From Ananas comosus (taxonomy: Eukaryota; Streptophyta; Magnoliopsida; Poales; Bromeliaceae): a stretch of 64,000 nucleotides of DNA. A program made the position numbers and the translations under genes. The stretch is from positions 8,709,283-8,773,282 of the forward strand of contig NC_033625.1 of the NCBI RefSeq assembly GCF_001540865.1, given 5' to 3'. The notes under the pieces are model-generated. The model saw only the letters and a program-made list of their open reading frames with translations. It made no database searches and was not told the DNA's origin. Shown here piece by piece: positions 1 to 11,500 of this stretch. The first letter of the stretch is position 1. Each line of letters opens with the position of its first letter.

Positions 1-223
1 CTTTTAATCACTTTCCAGGCTAACATACACCGTAACTTCATAATTATAGAAGTTTGGTATGCTACAAGATGATTGGGAACATAGTGAACTTTCGATTCTA
101 TTTCTTATATTATATCATGATTAACTTAGTATATATAGTATAAAGTGATCTATGTGTTTTTGATAATTTTTATTAGTGCTAGTATTTTAATTTTGCAATG
201 TCTCTATGTAGCTTTGAAATACC

Positions 224-1071
224 ATGGCATCAAAGAATATCATAGCAGATCTCAATAAGGGTGAAAAATTGGATGGTGATAATTACAATATCTAACAAAC
301 TAAGATTCAATATATTCTTGAGAAATAAGAAGTATTAGAAGCCATTCACCATACCATGATCGACCCTGGTGAAGGAAATACTGCTCAGTATAGAAGAGAT
401 CAAGAAACTTATCATGCTTGGAAAGCAAAGGATTCCTCTGCTCGTGGAATTTCGATAAGTTCAATTGTTGATGATCTCATTGGTGAGTATGAGCAACTTC
501 ATATTGCTCATGCAATGTGAGTTCATCTAAAGAAAAATTTTGGTGGTACAACTGTAATCAAATTGAGATAGTTGACCATTAAATTTGATACCTACAAAAA
601 GCGTCCTAATCATACCATCAAACAACATCTAAGAGAGATGTCTAATATGATAAAGGAATTGAAGTCAACAGAATACACCCTCACTGATGAGCAGCAAGTT
701 CAAGTAGTAATCTGCTCTCTTCCTGATAGTGGGGAGCACATGAAAGTTAATTTAACTCACAACGAGCATCAAAACTTTTGCTGATATGGCTCGCCATGTA
801 GAACTGGAAGATGAGCGTCTTGAGGCTATAAGAGGTCCTGTACATGCTTATATGTCTGAATCCAGTTCACACAGAGCTTCAGGCTCTGGGCACAAGAAAT
901 TTAAAAATAGAAAAAGGAAGGGAGTGGAGACTGGATATGGACCTAAAAAGAACAAGCTTAAAGGAAATCAGAAAGGAAAACGGTTTTGGAAGAAAAAAGA
1001 AAGATAAGAGTAAGATGAAGTGCTATAATTGTGGCAAGTTGGGTCACTTTGCTCGTGAGTGTACCGAGTAG
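224..1071 (+). pseudogene. copia gag polyprotein, broken
   Basis: The reading begins MASKNIIADLNKGEKLDGDN, a start typical of copia gag proteins, and continues through a UBN2-like gag domain (recognisable at TIKFDTYKKR and LTDEQQVQVVICSLPDS) to a lysine/arginine-rich segment and a zinc knuckle CYNCGKLGHFAREC at about 1020-1062. Several in-frame stops lie between 290 and 570, with frameshifts near 784 and 1005. Gag would form the virus-like particle and bind element RNA. No functional product is expected. Confidence 0.8.
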
Positions 1072-1100
1072 AAAAAGGTAGCATTTCATTCTTTTTTTTN

Positions 1101-1565
1101 GCATTTCATTCTATTTTTCTTAATACTGTTTATGTTTCTAGTACAGTGTTGCTCACAGATTCTTATCCTTTGTGGATTGTAGACTCAGGAGCCACAGATC
1201 ATGTAGCAGGAGACCGAGGTGCATTTGTAGAGTATCGTCGAGTCCAAACTGGAACTAAATGGATATATGTAGGAAACAATGCGAAAGTGTTGCTTACAGA
1301 TTCTTATCCTTTGTGGATTGTAGACTCAGGAGCCACAGATTGTATAGCAGGAGATCGAGGTGCATTTGTAGAGTATTGTCGAGTCCCAACTAGAACTAAA
1401 TGGATATATGTACGAAACAATGCAAAAGTTGACGTACAAGGGATAGGCACGTGCAAGTTGGTGTTGCGTAGTGGCCGAACCTTATTCCTACATGATGTTC
1501 TATATTCTCCAGAGATTCAACGAAACTTGGTCTCTGTATCTGTTCTTTCAGGTTTAGATTTGTAG
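1101..1565 (+). pseudogene. copia aspartic protease and start of gag-pre-integrase, with duplicated active site
   Basis: One open frame carries the protease signature twice: VDSGATDHVAGDRG near 1180 and VDSGATDCIAGDRG near 1320. The copies are 141 bp (47 codons) apart, so the repeat keeps the frame. The segment then runs through GIGTCKLVLRSG and ends in LYSPEIQRNLVSVSVLSG, the usual lead-in to the gag-pre-integrase region. The second copy has Cys in place of the His after DSGATD. The frame is cut at 1560 by LTR A. A single N at 1100 precedes it. Confidence 0.75.
1146..1427 (+). repeat. 141-bp in-frame tandem duplication of copia protease active site
   Basis: Unit 1 starts at 1146 and unit 2 at 1287, both opening GTGTTGCTYACAGATTC. 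Each unit encodes 47 residues around DSGATD. They differ at several scattered positions, so the duplication is not a very recent copy error. Confidence 0.85.
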
Positions 1566-1818
1566 CACACCGAACTTTAGCAAATTGCAAGGTTCTAGTG
1601 TTAGAATAGTGTTTTACGCTATCCCTGATGCTTTTGAAGGTTGTTGACTGAGTATCGACCTGTTACTTGTGTTTCGAGAATGCGAGAAGGAGTACTTAGC
1701 ACCAAAATCTGTAAATTCAGATTTTGGGGGCTGAGTACAGGTACCTGGGTGGGGTATTGGAACCCCATCGCATGCCAGAGAGTAGCCGCTCTCGGGTTTG
1801 GCAATTTGGGGTGTTGGC

Positions 1819-1970
1819 TACCGGTACTGAGTGTTGGGTACCTGTACTAGAATTGGGTACCGGTACTGCATCGAGCGGGTACTAGTACGCCATAAACAGA
1901 GCGCTTGACCGAGGCTCGGGTTTGGCAGATCTGTTTGCCGGGTTCCGGTATTCCTCCCCGAGTACCGGTA
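1819..1970. promoter_or_regulatory. palindrome cluster in the 5' part of LTR A
   Basis: TACCGGTACT lies at 1819, the perfect palindrome GTACCGGTAC at 1857-1866, GTACTAGTAC at 1879-1888, and AGTACCGGTA at 1961. The cluster lies 80-230 bp upstream of the TATA-like box, where an LTR enhancer would be expected. The regulatory role is inferred. Confidence 0.5.
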
Positions 1971-2048
1971 TGCAGCGCAGAAGCTGCATTTCGTGCAGTT
2001 TGCAATTTTTGATGTTCGAATGGGCTTTTTGAGATTTGTTACAACTTG

Positions 2049-2056
2049 TATATAAT
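2049..2056 (+). promoter_or_regulatory. TATA-like box of LTR A
   Basis: TATATAAT is followed by a pyrimidine-rich stretch. It occupies the same relative place as TATAAGAC in LTR C and TATAAATA in LTR F, downstream of the palindrome cluster. A core promoter role is inferred from position. Confidence 0.45.
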
Positions 2057-3893
2057 ATCCCCTTTCTCCCCCACAGCCCCTTTTGTGTTGAAGCTTGAGA
2101 GAAGCCAAAAAGCTATGCTTTGGGACTGCAGGCACTGTAGGATAGCTGTGAGACTTACTTTGGGCCGCCCCATGGGTTGGTGCGACATTCCATCGAATCT
2201 GTGTGGTATTCGGACAATCTTTCGGTGACCGTCAGTCAAAAACCAGGAAAATCCGATTGTCCAACGGTTAGACTCACTTAGAGTCCTAGGCTTTTGGGTA
2301 ATTAGCGTGTTTAGGCTAATTACGATTTTGTATGGGACTGTGCATAGGTTCGGGTGATAGTGAAGAAGCATCTGCAGAGGGTCGACGACCCGGGTACTTC
2401 ATACGGTAGAGGTGGGTGTTTCGAGCTGGTAGTCGGTGAGATCGTTTCACTTTTCTCTTATCTTCTCTTGCACTTACATATCAGTATCTTTTTCTCTCCA
2501 TGTTGTTTTGCCTTTGTTTACTGTTCGCATACATATTACTTGTTGCTTGCATGGTGATGGTTGTTGTAGACATGTAGAACAGGCTTGCATTTATTTTCTA
2601 TCGGACCTTTGGGTCTAGGCACTTGCAGTTGTTTCGCTATTATTGCATGTCGTTCTGGTTTGATCAAGTACGGCGTGCATACACCAAGCATCTGGCTTCG
2701 GCCAAGGCACCGGCTTTCTGTCGGCTTTCATGTTGAGCATATCGCATGACCTAGTCATAGCACTTTGAGTGTATTCATGACACCAAGTCGGTTTGGCCAC
2801 CGACTAGAGGGTGTACTATCCGGATAGGTCGTCCAGTGGGCGCATGGATCAAGTCAGTGCAGGTTTGTGATAGGTAACGCTTTAGGTCCCTTGACCAATA
2901 TAGTAGGCAGTAGATTGGGTACAGTTTTGGTTTGGTTACCCCGAGGCATGCTCAGTATTGTATTCCTTACAGTAGCAGTTTTTATTACTTGCTTCTTATC
3001 ATATCTATTACAGCTACTGTAGTTCTCTTTCGTATCATAGCACTTGTTCTCTGTTTACCCTACCTACTTTGTTTTTCGATAATTACGACTTGCCTTCGTG
3101 GCTCTGTCGTACCCACTGGAAAACCTTGTTGTGGTTTCTCACCCTCTTTTTCCCCAGGTGGTGCGGGCGAGGAGATGGTTCAGGGTGTGCTGGAGGGAGT
3201 TTTAGCTAGACTGCACTAGCAATCACCACTCGGTTATTCTTTTTGTCTCGCATTTCTAGATTATTTAAATGGTTTAGTTGGATGCCTATTTGTGACTGTG
3301 TGTTTGATGCTTAGATAGTAATTATGGATCTGTATAAATTCAAAATTTTTATCATGCATGTACTCGGATGTTTCGGTATTTCAATTTGGACTTATAGTAT
3401 CGTTTCTTTTGGTTTTCTACCCCTCGTGGTAGTCGTTTTCAAAAATTAGGTTTTCATGTAGGAAACGGTTTTCAAAAGAAGTTTCGAATGATTTTTGATT
3501 GCAGATTGCTTAGAGTTTGGAAACAAAGCATCCGAGTGGGGACTACTTTTAAATAGGGTGATTGTTGTATTGTGCATCGCATCATCCAGCGCCTAAGGAG
3601 CGTTTAGAGGCATGCATCTTCTCTAAGGATGACTAGCTATATGATATTGCATCGCATGGAATGCTTGTGGATTTGGTAAATATAAGTTGTTAGTTGTGAT
3701 CCCGTTGACATTGTTGTTGGTACGCCGTGCAAATAAAAAGGAGATCCTTCTCTCTTGTGGGCAGAGGGACTTGTATTTGCGGTGAGTCCGTGTGTTGTGT
3801 GGGCCAGGTTGTTTAAAAAAAAAATCACACTCTAATTTATAAAATGGTATTGTTTTGCACAAAGTTTTTACTAATTGGTCCCGGGGCTTGACA

Positions 3894-5495
3894 AATTAAG
3901 ATGGTATCAGAGCATGAAATAACTACAGCTACATTCACAAGTTTTCTAACTGAACCACTGGTTAGATTGAGCTTAGGAAGACCATAAGGCTATAGGCACG
4001 TGAGAGCGCGGGGTATACGGGGTCTAATCCCGAAGTCATCGAATTGTGAAACTCGGAGGATTGTTGTGCTTATCACCCCGTGTTTTGTGTGGTACAGGTC
4101 ATGGCGCACACTCGTTCTGGTGCTCGGTGTGGGAGCGGCTAATAGGCTGGCTCTAGGCAGCAGGGTGATGATAGTTGCACCCGAATGCTCGAGGAGCAGT
4201 TGTTGGCCCTATCAGGTCAGGTGGCAGCCCTCTGAGGTATAGTACAGCAGATGGCACAGCAGCAGGCTGCTTCTACTGTTGCTCCTGCTCCACTTCCAGC
4301 ACAGAATATAGGTTCCACTGCAGGTCAGTCAGTAGGCACTGCTCAGGAGGCAACTACTACCGCGGCTACTGTTAGGACTATTAGAGTGCAGCTCGAGGTT
4401 CCGATAACAACCGTTTGGGCAGTTACAATGGCGGCGTTGTTCCCTCTGGTTTTGTGATTTTGGCTATGATGACTACCCCCTTTCCTAATTTTGTTGGTGA
4501 CAGAGATTTTCAGACGTTGGGGCAAATTAGAGTAAACTTGGTTAGGTGGTGACATGTGACCCGCTTAGTTTGACACATAATTCCCGATTTAAGGACTATG
4601 AAATATGGATCGATGTTGTGATATGACTCTTTATAGAGTCTTAGTCAGGATAATAGATTTGTGTAGGTGTATGAACTGGTATTCGCCCGATTTGTCAATT
4701 ATTTTTCGTTCTTGTTTCGGAACGAGCACACAAGGTTTCACCCTTATGGGTAATGTAAGAAATTTTGTTGGTAAAAACATCAGTACAAGTGTTTCGACTT
4801 TCTGTTGGTTCATACGTCAAATCTATTTGTTTTGGAACTGGTTAGGACACATTTTGATGTCAGGTCTCGATTACTGCACACATCGTGTGCGACTGTCCGA
4901 ACACCTAAAATGTTGTGTTATGGGATAGTAGATAGTCTATGTAGGCTTATGACATATCCCGAGATACTCTATAGAGTTACTCGGAGGTCCTGAAAGATTA
5001 GGACTTGATTAGGTAGAGTTTGGTGATCACGTTTCAATATCGCACTGGCATGTGCGGTTGGCGACTGTGTCATGGACAATTGTCTGTTGTTGTTGGGAGC
5101 TATAGGATTCCTAGAGAGTTGGCTCCAAGGCTGGTCTAGTTTTGAAGGTTGACTTGCAAAGTCGATGCTTCAATAGTGTAATGGTGCACTTTGGTGTAGT
5201 ATAGAAGTATCAATTTTCATGGTGTATGTGTAACGTCTCCAACTTGTCATTGGCGATAGATCTATAGGTATTTTATTTCTCTTTCTTTAAATACATTGGC
5301 TGTAGACAATGTGTGTTAAAAGTTAGGACGAAATATCCTATTCTTTTTTGGGAGTATCAAGATTGGGTCGATGTATTCTCTTACAAGACAACCTCTAAAA
5401 ACCATCTTGTGGAAAGGCTAGCGTAGTGGTCAGCTCCGACCACGTAGTGAGCCTTGGGTTTTACTCAAGCAGTTCATGTGCAGTTGATCTTCATC
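3894..5495 (+). pseudogene. Del/Tekay internal region remnant (gag start only), decayed
   Basis: After the leader, a gag-like frame opens at 4101 with MAHTRSGARCG and continues, after stops and a shift, through LLALSGQVAAL and the Gln-rich VQQMAQQQA region to about 4450. A short PNFVGDRDFQ-like piece follows. From about 4560 to 5495 I can recognise nothing reliably; it has the look of badly decayed pol. No polypurine tract precedes LTR B at 5496, which argues against A and B being the two ends of one element. Confidence 0.6.
3902..3913 (+). other. primer-binding site, initiator tRNA-Met type
   Basis: TGGTATCAGAGC, eight bases past the end of LTR A, is the standard plant LTR-retrotransposon primer site complementary to the 3' end of initiator tRNA-Met. 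It fixes LTR A as a 5' LTR on the + strand. Confidence 0.85.
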
Positions 5496-5690
5496 TGTAA
5501 CACACTGAACTTTAGCAAATTGTAAGGTTCAAGTGTTTGATTGGTGATTTGAGCCTTTTTGGGTTCTCTGTATGGTCGTTGACTGCGTCTCGACCTATGA
5601 CTCGAATCCCGAGCGAGGGTGAAATCTTAGCACCAAAATCTCTAAATTGTAGAATTTGGGCTGCTCTCGGGTTGGACTCTACAGGGCAAA

Positions 5691-5826
5691 GTACCGATAC
5701 TGCATTGCTCGAGTACCGGTACTGGACCTGGCACCGGTGCTGCATTGCGATGGTACCGGTACCCAGTGTGTTTTCTCGCCAAATCGAGGCTTGGGTTTGC
5801 GCGTCCTGCTGCTTGGTACCGGTACC
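5691..5826. promoter_or_regulatory. palindrome cluster in LTR B
   Basis: Perfect palindromes are GTACCGGTAC (5713-5722), GCACCGGTGC (5731-5740) and GGTACCGGTACC (5752-5763 and 5815-5826), plus imperfect GTACCGATAC (5691). They lie 80-215 bp upstream of the presumed core promoter. Confidence 0.55.
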
Positions 5827-8387
5827 CCATCCCGTGTCACCAGTACACAGTGCAGACTGCAGTTTGCATGTTTTTGGGGGGCCTTTATGAGATTGTAGCA
5901 TCTCTTTAAATAGCACCCCACCCCTTTGAGGGGTTCTTTTGTGCTGCAACCAGAGGAGGGGAGAGGTAAGTCCCTCGCCATTTTTCCATGGATTTTTCTT
6001 CTCGTTTTGCTTGGGATTTTGGAATTGATCTTTCCCTTTTGCTTCTTTTTGCTTTTTGGTGACCCTTCCACCATTGGAGAAGCTTTGGAGCTTGGATTGG
6101 AGCCTTTTGGAGGAAAGATTTCTAACCCTAGCTCACTTCAAGCTTGATTTGGAGCTTCAAGAGAAGTTCGTAGCCTTGATCTCTTCATTGGATAAAGTTT
6201 TATGGAATTTTTGAGATGAAAACCTAGTTTTGTACAAACTAGGGTTTTATTTGGGGCTTTTCATTTGGAGGCTTTTGGGTTGGAATTGATGAGTGTAGAA
6301 CACTCTTGTAGGTTGGATTTGAAGCTTGGAAGCTTCGATTTGAGGTTTGGACAAGTGTAGGTTGATCAAAGGTATTTTTTACCTTATTGTGTGTGTGTTT
6401 TTCGAAGATTTTCGAAGTAGTCATTTTGAAGTTTTTAACCCTTTAGAATTTCTCTTAGAGTGTTAGAAATTCGGGGGACAACTTCGTTCGAAGGAATGAA
6501 AGGATTTGAAGTGCTTACGGTGGGTTTGACCTCACCGAAATGGGTGAACTCCCTCTATGTCTTCCTTTTGATTTTAAGGCATAATTAGATGCTTTTTCAT
6601 ACTCATTATGAGATGCTAGAATTTATGAGAACATAATATGTACATGTTATGTATAGTGAGAATTTATGCTTTATGTAGTAGAGGCATACATGTAGATTTT
6701 GGCACTAAATGACACTTCTTGATAATTTCTCTTTTATGCAACTCTAAGAAGCATGTTAGAGTATGATTGATGACATAACCCCTTGTGGGTACCTAGTAAA
6801 CAAGTTAAGTAAATAGTTATCTCACATGATGACAACATTATACTTGTTATAGACAAGGTGAATGGAACTTAGCATTTCTTGCATTATACTTGTTGTAGAC
6901 AAGGTAGTTGTGATAATGTGACATAAAACATGATAAGGTCATCATGAAGCTAAACTTGGTGTAAATAAGACATGACATGAATGATCTAGTACCCGACCAT
7001 CGAGTCGATGTGTGAAAATTTCATGTTTTAGACATGATGACTGAGTATTCCAAATTGTGGACCCTATACTATGATTACGCTTGCTTGCCCTTGTGCTCAT
7101 TCTCACATGCTTGTGAGGATCGCTCCCTACAAGCCGGCAGTTCGGAGTTTAGCATTGCGACGATAGATTGCCCGTGCAGGATTGGGCGCCGAAGTGGGAT
7201 GCTGTGGGCGAAGTCTCTTTTTTTGCAGGAAAAATAATGACCCCTACGGGGCCACTAAGGCATGGCACGAGCCGGGACGTTACCACATGTACGTTCCTTG
7301 TAAATTAGGTATTGAGACTTAACTTGACATTGTACATCATCGTAGTTGATGCATACATGGTAGATATTCGTACTTGTGGTTTGCTACCTTATATTACTAC
7401 TTGATGCAGTCATAGTAGTTGGACATTTTGTGGGACATTATGGCATTGACAACCTTAGTAGTAGTAAACCTATACCTATGTGGATTAGTATGTATGCATG
7501 GCTAGAATAACAATGCAAAGCACAATTTACTTTGTGTAGCATCATGGACATTATGATTATGCATGTAGTTTAACATTGGCATACAATGGAATATGTATGT
7601 AAATCAACATTAACATATAGTTGAACAAATGAATTTAGAACATCATATATTTGATAGTTAATTCTTTAGTAGAGGCATGACTATGATATGAACATGTTTA
7701 AAATACTTGCTTTTCATATATTGCTTAATTATTCCCTTATAGCATGTCTCAGTTGACCTAGTGGTGTATTTCGCCACTCTCGGCGGCTTACCCTTGGGAA
7801 CTATTGTTTAATAGTTCTCACCCCCATTTGTTGTTAGTTTTTGTTTCCGAGCCTTTCGCGGCGGGAGAGGCCAGGGATCGTGGCAAGGGATTAGCGACTA
7901 GCTAGAGCCCCTACGGAGATATTTAGAAGGACCCGGCATCATCTTTCTTTTTGTATTTTGTGGAAAGATGTATTATGTATTTGATTTTAGAGATCTTGTT
8001 AGACTTTTGGATTTCACTGTATACTCTTGTATATCTTGTGGATCTCTTTGTGTTAGAACTTTAGTAATTTTATATTATTCGCTCTGATATCCCTATTAGA
8101 ACTTTACCGTATTCATTTCTTGTTTTAGTAGACACCTTGTGTGCATTGTGGTTGTTTGATGTACACGGCGGGTCTGTGCATGTAACACACTGGACCTTTG
8201 CAAATTGCAAGATTGGAGTGTTGGATTTGTGTTTCGAACTTTTTCACATTTTCTGGAGGGTCGTTGACAGTGTTCCGACCTATGGCTCGCATCCCGAGAA
8301 TCGAGATTTGAAACTTAGCGCCAAAGTCCCGAAAATGAGGAAATTGGGCTCCTCTCGGGTTTGTCTCAGCAGGGCTGAGTATCGGTA

Positions 8388-8492
8388 TAGCATCGGGCTG
8401 GTACTGGTACCAGTGCATTTTCCTGCCCGGCTGAGGCTCGGGTTGGCTGTTTGGCTGACTTGGTACTGGTACTCTTGCCCGTGGTACCGGTA
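8388..8492. promoter_or_regulatory. palindrome cluster in LTR C
   Basis: Motifs of the GGTACYGGTACC type occur at about 8399-8412, 8461-8472 and 8482-8492, upstream of TATAAGAC (8551). Confidence 0.5.
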
Positions 8493-8550
8493 CACAGTGC
8501 AGTTCGCAGACTGCAGTTTTTGAGAGATGTTTTTGCTATTGTAGCAACCT

Positions 8551-8558
8551 TATAAGAC
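8551..8558 (+). promoter_or_regulatory. TATA-like box of LTR C
   Basis: TATAAGAC, followed by a C-rich stretch, lies about 60 bp past the last palindrome. It matches the layout of the TATA box in LTR F. Confidence 0.45.
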
Positions 8559-10551
8559 TACCCCATGCCCCCTCTTGTGTTTCCCTGAGCTTGGACCAGC
8601 AGGGAACAAGGCAGGGAAGCCCTCCTCTTCCCCTCTTTCATTTTCTCTCTTTTTGTTGGGATTTTTGATGATTAAACACCTCTTTTTGCCTCTTTTTGCA
8701 TATTGGTGCTATTTCCACCATGAGAGAAGACTTGGAGCTTGGATTGGTGCTTGTTGGAGGAGAGATCTTCAACCCTAGCTCATTCCAATCCTAGTTGAGA
8801 GCTTTTAAAGAGGTTAGTAGCTTGTTTCCCTCATTTAATCCATGTTTTGGTTGATTTTTCTTGATGAAACCCTAGAATGTAAAAATTAGGGTTTAAAATG
8901 AGGATTTTTTATTAGAGGTTTTTGGAACTCAATTGATTGAGTTAGAACCTTTGTTTATATTGGATTAGAAGGACTCTAACTCTCATTTGGAAATTGAAAG
9001 AGATTTTTACCTTACAAAGTGAGTTCTTGCCCTTTTCTTAGGTTGATTAAAGTTTGACCGTAGGGTTGATCGTTTGTTGCGTTTAACTCTCTTAATATTA
9101 CCTTTAGTGTGCTAGGAGAGTAGTGAGCATCTTCGTCGGCGCAAACGAAGGGTTGCGAGGAGTCTCGGTGGGTTTGACCTCACCGAAAATAGGAGAAATT
9201 ACTCTTATGTCATTTTTAATTGTCGTAAAATAGAAATGCATGCATATTCATCCTAGATAGAGCATACGAGATGTTTAGAATGCTTAAAATACATGTGTTA
9301 CATTTTATAAAAATTACCTCTATATGGTAGAGAGAGATATATGCATTGTTAGCATGCATGAGAATAACATTCTATTATAAGATTTGGAATCATGTTTCTT
9401 GCAAAGAAAATGACTTATATAGTCGGCTTTTGGACCTAGAATTCATGTTTGACATAGTGGACAAAAGTGCCATAAAGGGGCACTTAATCTAGTAAACGGT
9501 TAAACTACAACATGATGACATAGGATTAGACCATGGGATCACTAGCTTTTATACCATGTTTTAGACATGATGACATAGTGATAGGTCATTGAGACATCGA
9601 CTTTATACCATATTTTAGACATGATGACATTGAACTTGAGATGGATATTTATGCCTGCTTGCTATTGTGCTCATTCGCACATACTTGTGAGGGTCGCTCC
9701 CCACAAGCCGGCACTCCGGAGATAGCCATCGCGACATAAGCTCACTTGTGAGGGATTGGGTGCCGAAATGGGATGCCGTGGGGGAGGCTCATTCCTAGGG
9801 TGGGAATGTTGACTACCACGGGGCCATTAGGCATGGCGCAAGCCGGACTACCCACGGGTAGGTCCTACATGATTGGAATATTATTATTGGACAAAATGCA
9901 AAGTAAACATTGGACAAGTTAGTCAACAATGACATTTTACTAGTTGTGCTTGTGGACAATATGTTGTTTATACATACACATATTCATGTTAGAATAACAT
10001 TTACACTTATGCAAATCCATGCTAAGTAGAGGCATAGTAGTTTTACAAACTTTATTCATGTTTAGTGTACATGTTATTCATTCTATTTAAATGTTAGAAC
10101 TTACTACTTTTACTTTTTGCCTAGTGGTGAATTGCACTGAGGTCAGTAATTGCCCACTGTGAACTATTGTTTAATAATTCTCACGCTCCTGTTTATTGAT
10201 GTTTTTCAGAGCCATCCGCACCGGTGGAGGCTCGGGATCGTGGCAAAGGGATCGCATGGCTAGCTAGCGAGGAGTATATTTTTGCTATTAGGTGGTTCTC
10301 TCTCTATTTTTATATCTTGGTAGAGAGTGAGAGTTTTGGTATCCATGTATAGAGACCACAATTTTCATATGTTTAGCACTTGTATTTGGGTTTCTTATTG
10401 TACTACTTCATGGTTTATGTTAGTGGATTAGCTCTTTTATTTACCTTCTTATTCTAGAACCTAGTTGTTGTATGCTCTGATACTCCTAGATGCTCAACGC
10501 CTTATATGTTGTAGGCATATGGCGGGTCTGGACACGCATCGGGGCGTGACA

Positions 10552-10636
10552 GTGCACGTGCCGGCGGGCTTCTGCTGGGTCCCGGGGCGTGACAGTGCAC
10601 GTGCCGGCAGGCTTCCGCTGGGCCCGGGGCGTGACA
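10552..10636 (+). repeat. 43/42-bp tandem duplication at the 3' end of LTR B
   Basis: Two copies of a unit beginning GTGCACGTGCCGGC and ending GGGCGTGACA (10552-10594 and 10595-10636) lie at the LTR terminus. The start of unit 1 is also the GTGCA target duplication of solo LTR C. Each unit ends in a plausible LTR 3' end. Bases 10637-10694 hold nothing recognisable. Confidence 0.75.
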
Positions 10637-11306
10637 TCATCACTATAGATGATTTATGTTTTTGGTGGACCCGATTGCTTATCAACTCGGTAGCTGTGTT
10701 GTCACGCCCCGGGGCCGATTTTAAAAGCCATTACTATTTTTAAAACTCAGAGTCGCGGAAGATGTGCTATTTTTTTTTTTTTTTAAACCTGGCCCACGTG
10801 ACGTACAGACCCGCCACAAATACAAAGTTCCTCTGTCCACTCGGACAGAGTCTCCTTTGTATTTGCACGGCGTACCAACAATACAACAGGATCTCAACCA
10901 CAACCTACATTTACCAATCAACAACCAATTAATGATATGCATTTTTATACAGCTAACAATCCTTAGAGATGATGCATGCCTCTAAGCACTTCTTAGGCGC
11001 TGGATGATGCAATGCACAGTACAACAATCATCCTATTTAAAAGTGCTCCCCACACGGAAGCTTTGTTTTTAAACTCTAATTCATTCATTCATAAAAACCA
11101 TTCGAAAACCTTTTTAAAACTGTTTCCCACACGGAAACTCTATTTTGAAAACCAGTTACCTCGAGGGGTAGAAATCCGCAAAGCATATAAATCCAATCTG
11201 AAACCAAGGATCCAAAACCACATATCTGAAAACTCCAATCTCATGTATAATAAAACATCCATAATCTCATGCATACGAGGAAAACCAACTCATTCAAACA
11301 ATCATA

Positions 11307-11500
11307 NNNNNNNNNNNNNNNNNNNNNNNNNNNNNNNNNNNNNNNNNNNNNNNNNNNNNNNNNNNNNNNNNNNNNNNNNNNNNNNNNNNNNNNNNNNNNN
11401 NNNNNNNNNNNNNNNNNNNNNNNNNNNNNNNNNNNNNNNNNNNNNNNNNNNNNNNNNNNNNNNNNNNNNNNNNNNNNNNNNNNNNNNNNNNNNNNNNNNN
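11307..11500. other. assembly gap, 194 N
   Basis: A run of 194 Ns inside LTR G. Reading frames that cross it are meaningless. Confidence 0.99.

Larger units (their letters stand above)
1..1560 (+). mobile_element. Ty1/copia retrotransposon fragment (gag to protease), decayed
   Basis: A plus-strand copia-type internal region: gag opening at 224, CCHC zinc knuckle near 1020, then the aspartic protease (WIVDSGATDH) and the start of the gag-pre-integrase segment. Reverse transcriptase and integrase are absent because the sequence is cut at 1560 by the 5' end of LTR A. Bases 1-223 hold no recognisable gene and look like the untranslated leader. In-frame stops and frameshifts make this a dead copy. 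The element should continue beyond the nested insertions, but I could not find the continuation. Confidence 0.8.
1561..3893 (+). mobile_element. LTR A, Del/Tekay-type Ty3/gypsy 5' LTR
   Basis: The LTR starts TGTAGCACACCG and ends CTTGACA, with the canonical TG...CA ends; a primer-binding site follows 8 bases later, so this acts as a 5' LTR. Its first ~400 bp match LTRs B and C. Its last ~1.5 kb (about 2390-3893) match the 3' part of LTR G, for example the stretch around 2410-2440 against the minus strand near 12170 and the stretch around 3540-3610 against the minus strand near 11000. It carries a palindrome cluster and a TATA-like box. The upstream 5-mer AGATT was not found at a matching downstream end. 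Confidence 0.8.
8181..10551 (+). mobile_element. solo LTR C with target duplication GTGCA
   Basis: The LTR starts TGTAACACACTGG and ends GGGGCGTGACA, 2371 bp. It is flanked by perfect 5-bp duplications GTGCA at 8176-8180 and 10552-10556. There is no internal region, so it is a solo LTR left by LTR-LTR recombination. It is inserted in LTR B, to which it is clearly homologous throughout. Confidence 0.9.
5496..10594 (+). mobile_element. LTR B, Ty3/gypsy LTR split by solo LTR C
   Basis: It starts TGTAACACACTGAAC and runs to 8180, resumes at 10557 and ends TGACA at 10594, about 2.7 kb without the insert. Landmarks shared with C, D and E are the CGGTGGGTTTGACCTCACCG motif near 6520, the stretch around 7130-7200 (GCCGGCAGTTCGGAG, GATTGGGCGCCGAAG) and GAACTATTGTTTAATAGTTC near 7800. 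It carries palindromes at 5691-5826 and a weak TTTAAATA at 5905. Ordinary LTR decay is visible, but no gene. Confidence 0.75.

Noticed and set aside
1561..10594. LTRs A and B as the two ends of one retrotransposon
   Set aside because: Their 3' halves are different types, no polypurine tract precedes B, and the outer flanking 5-mers do not match.
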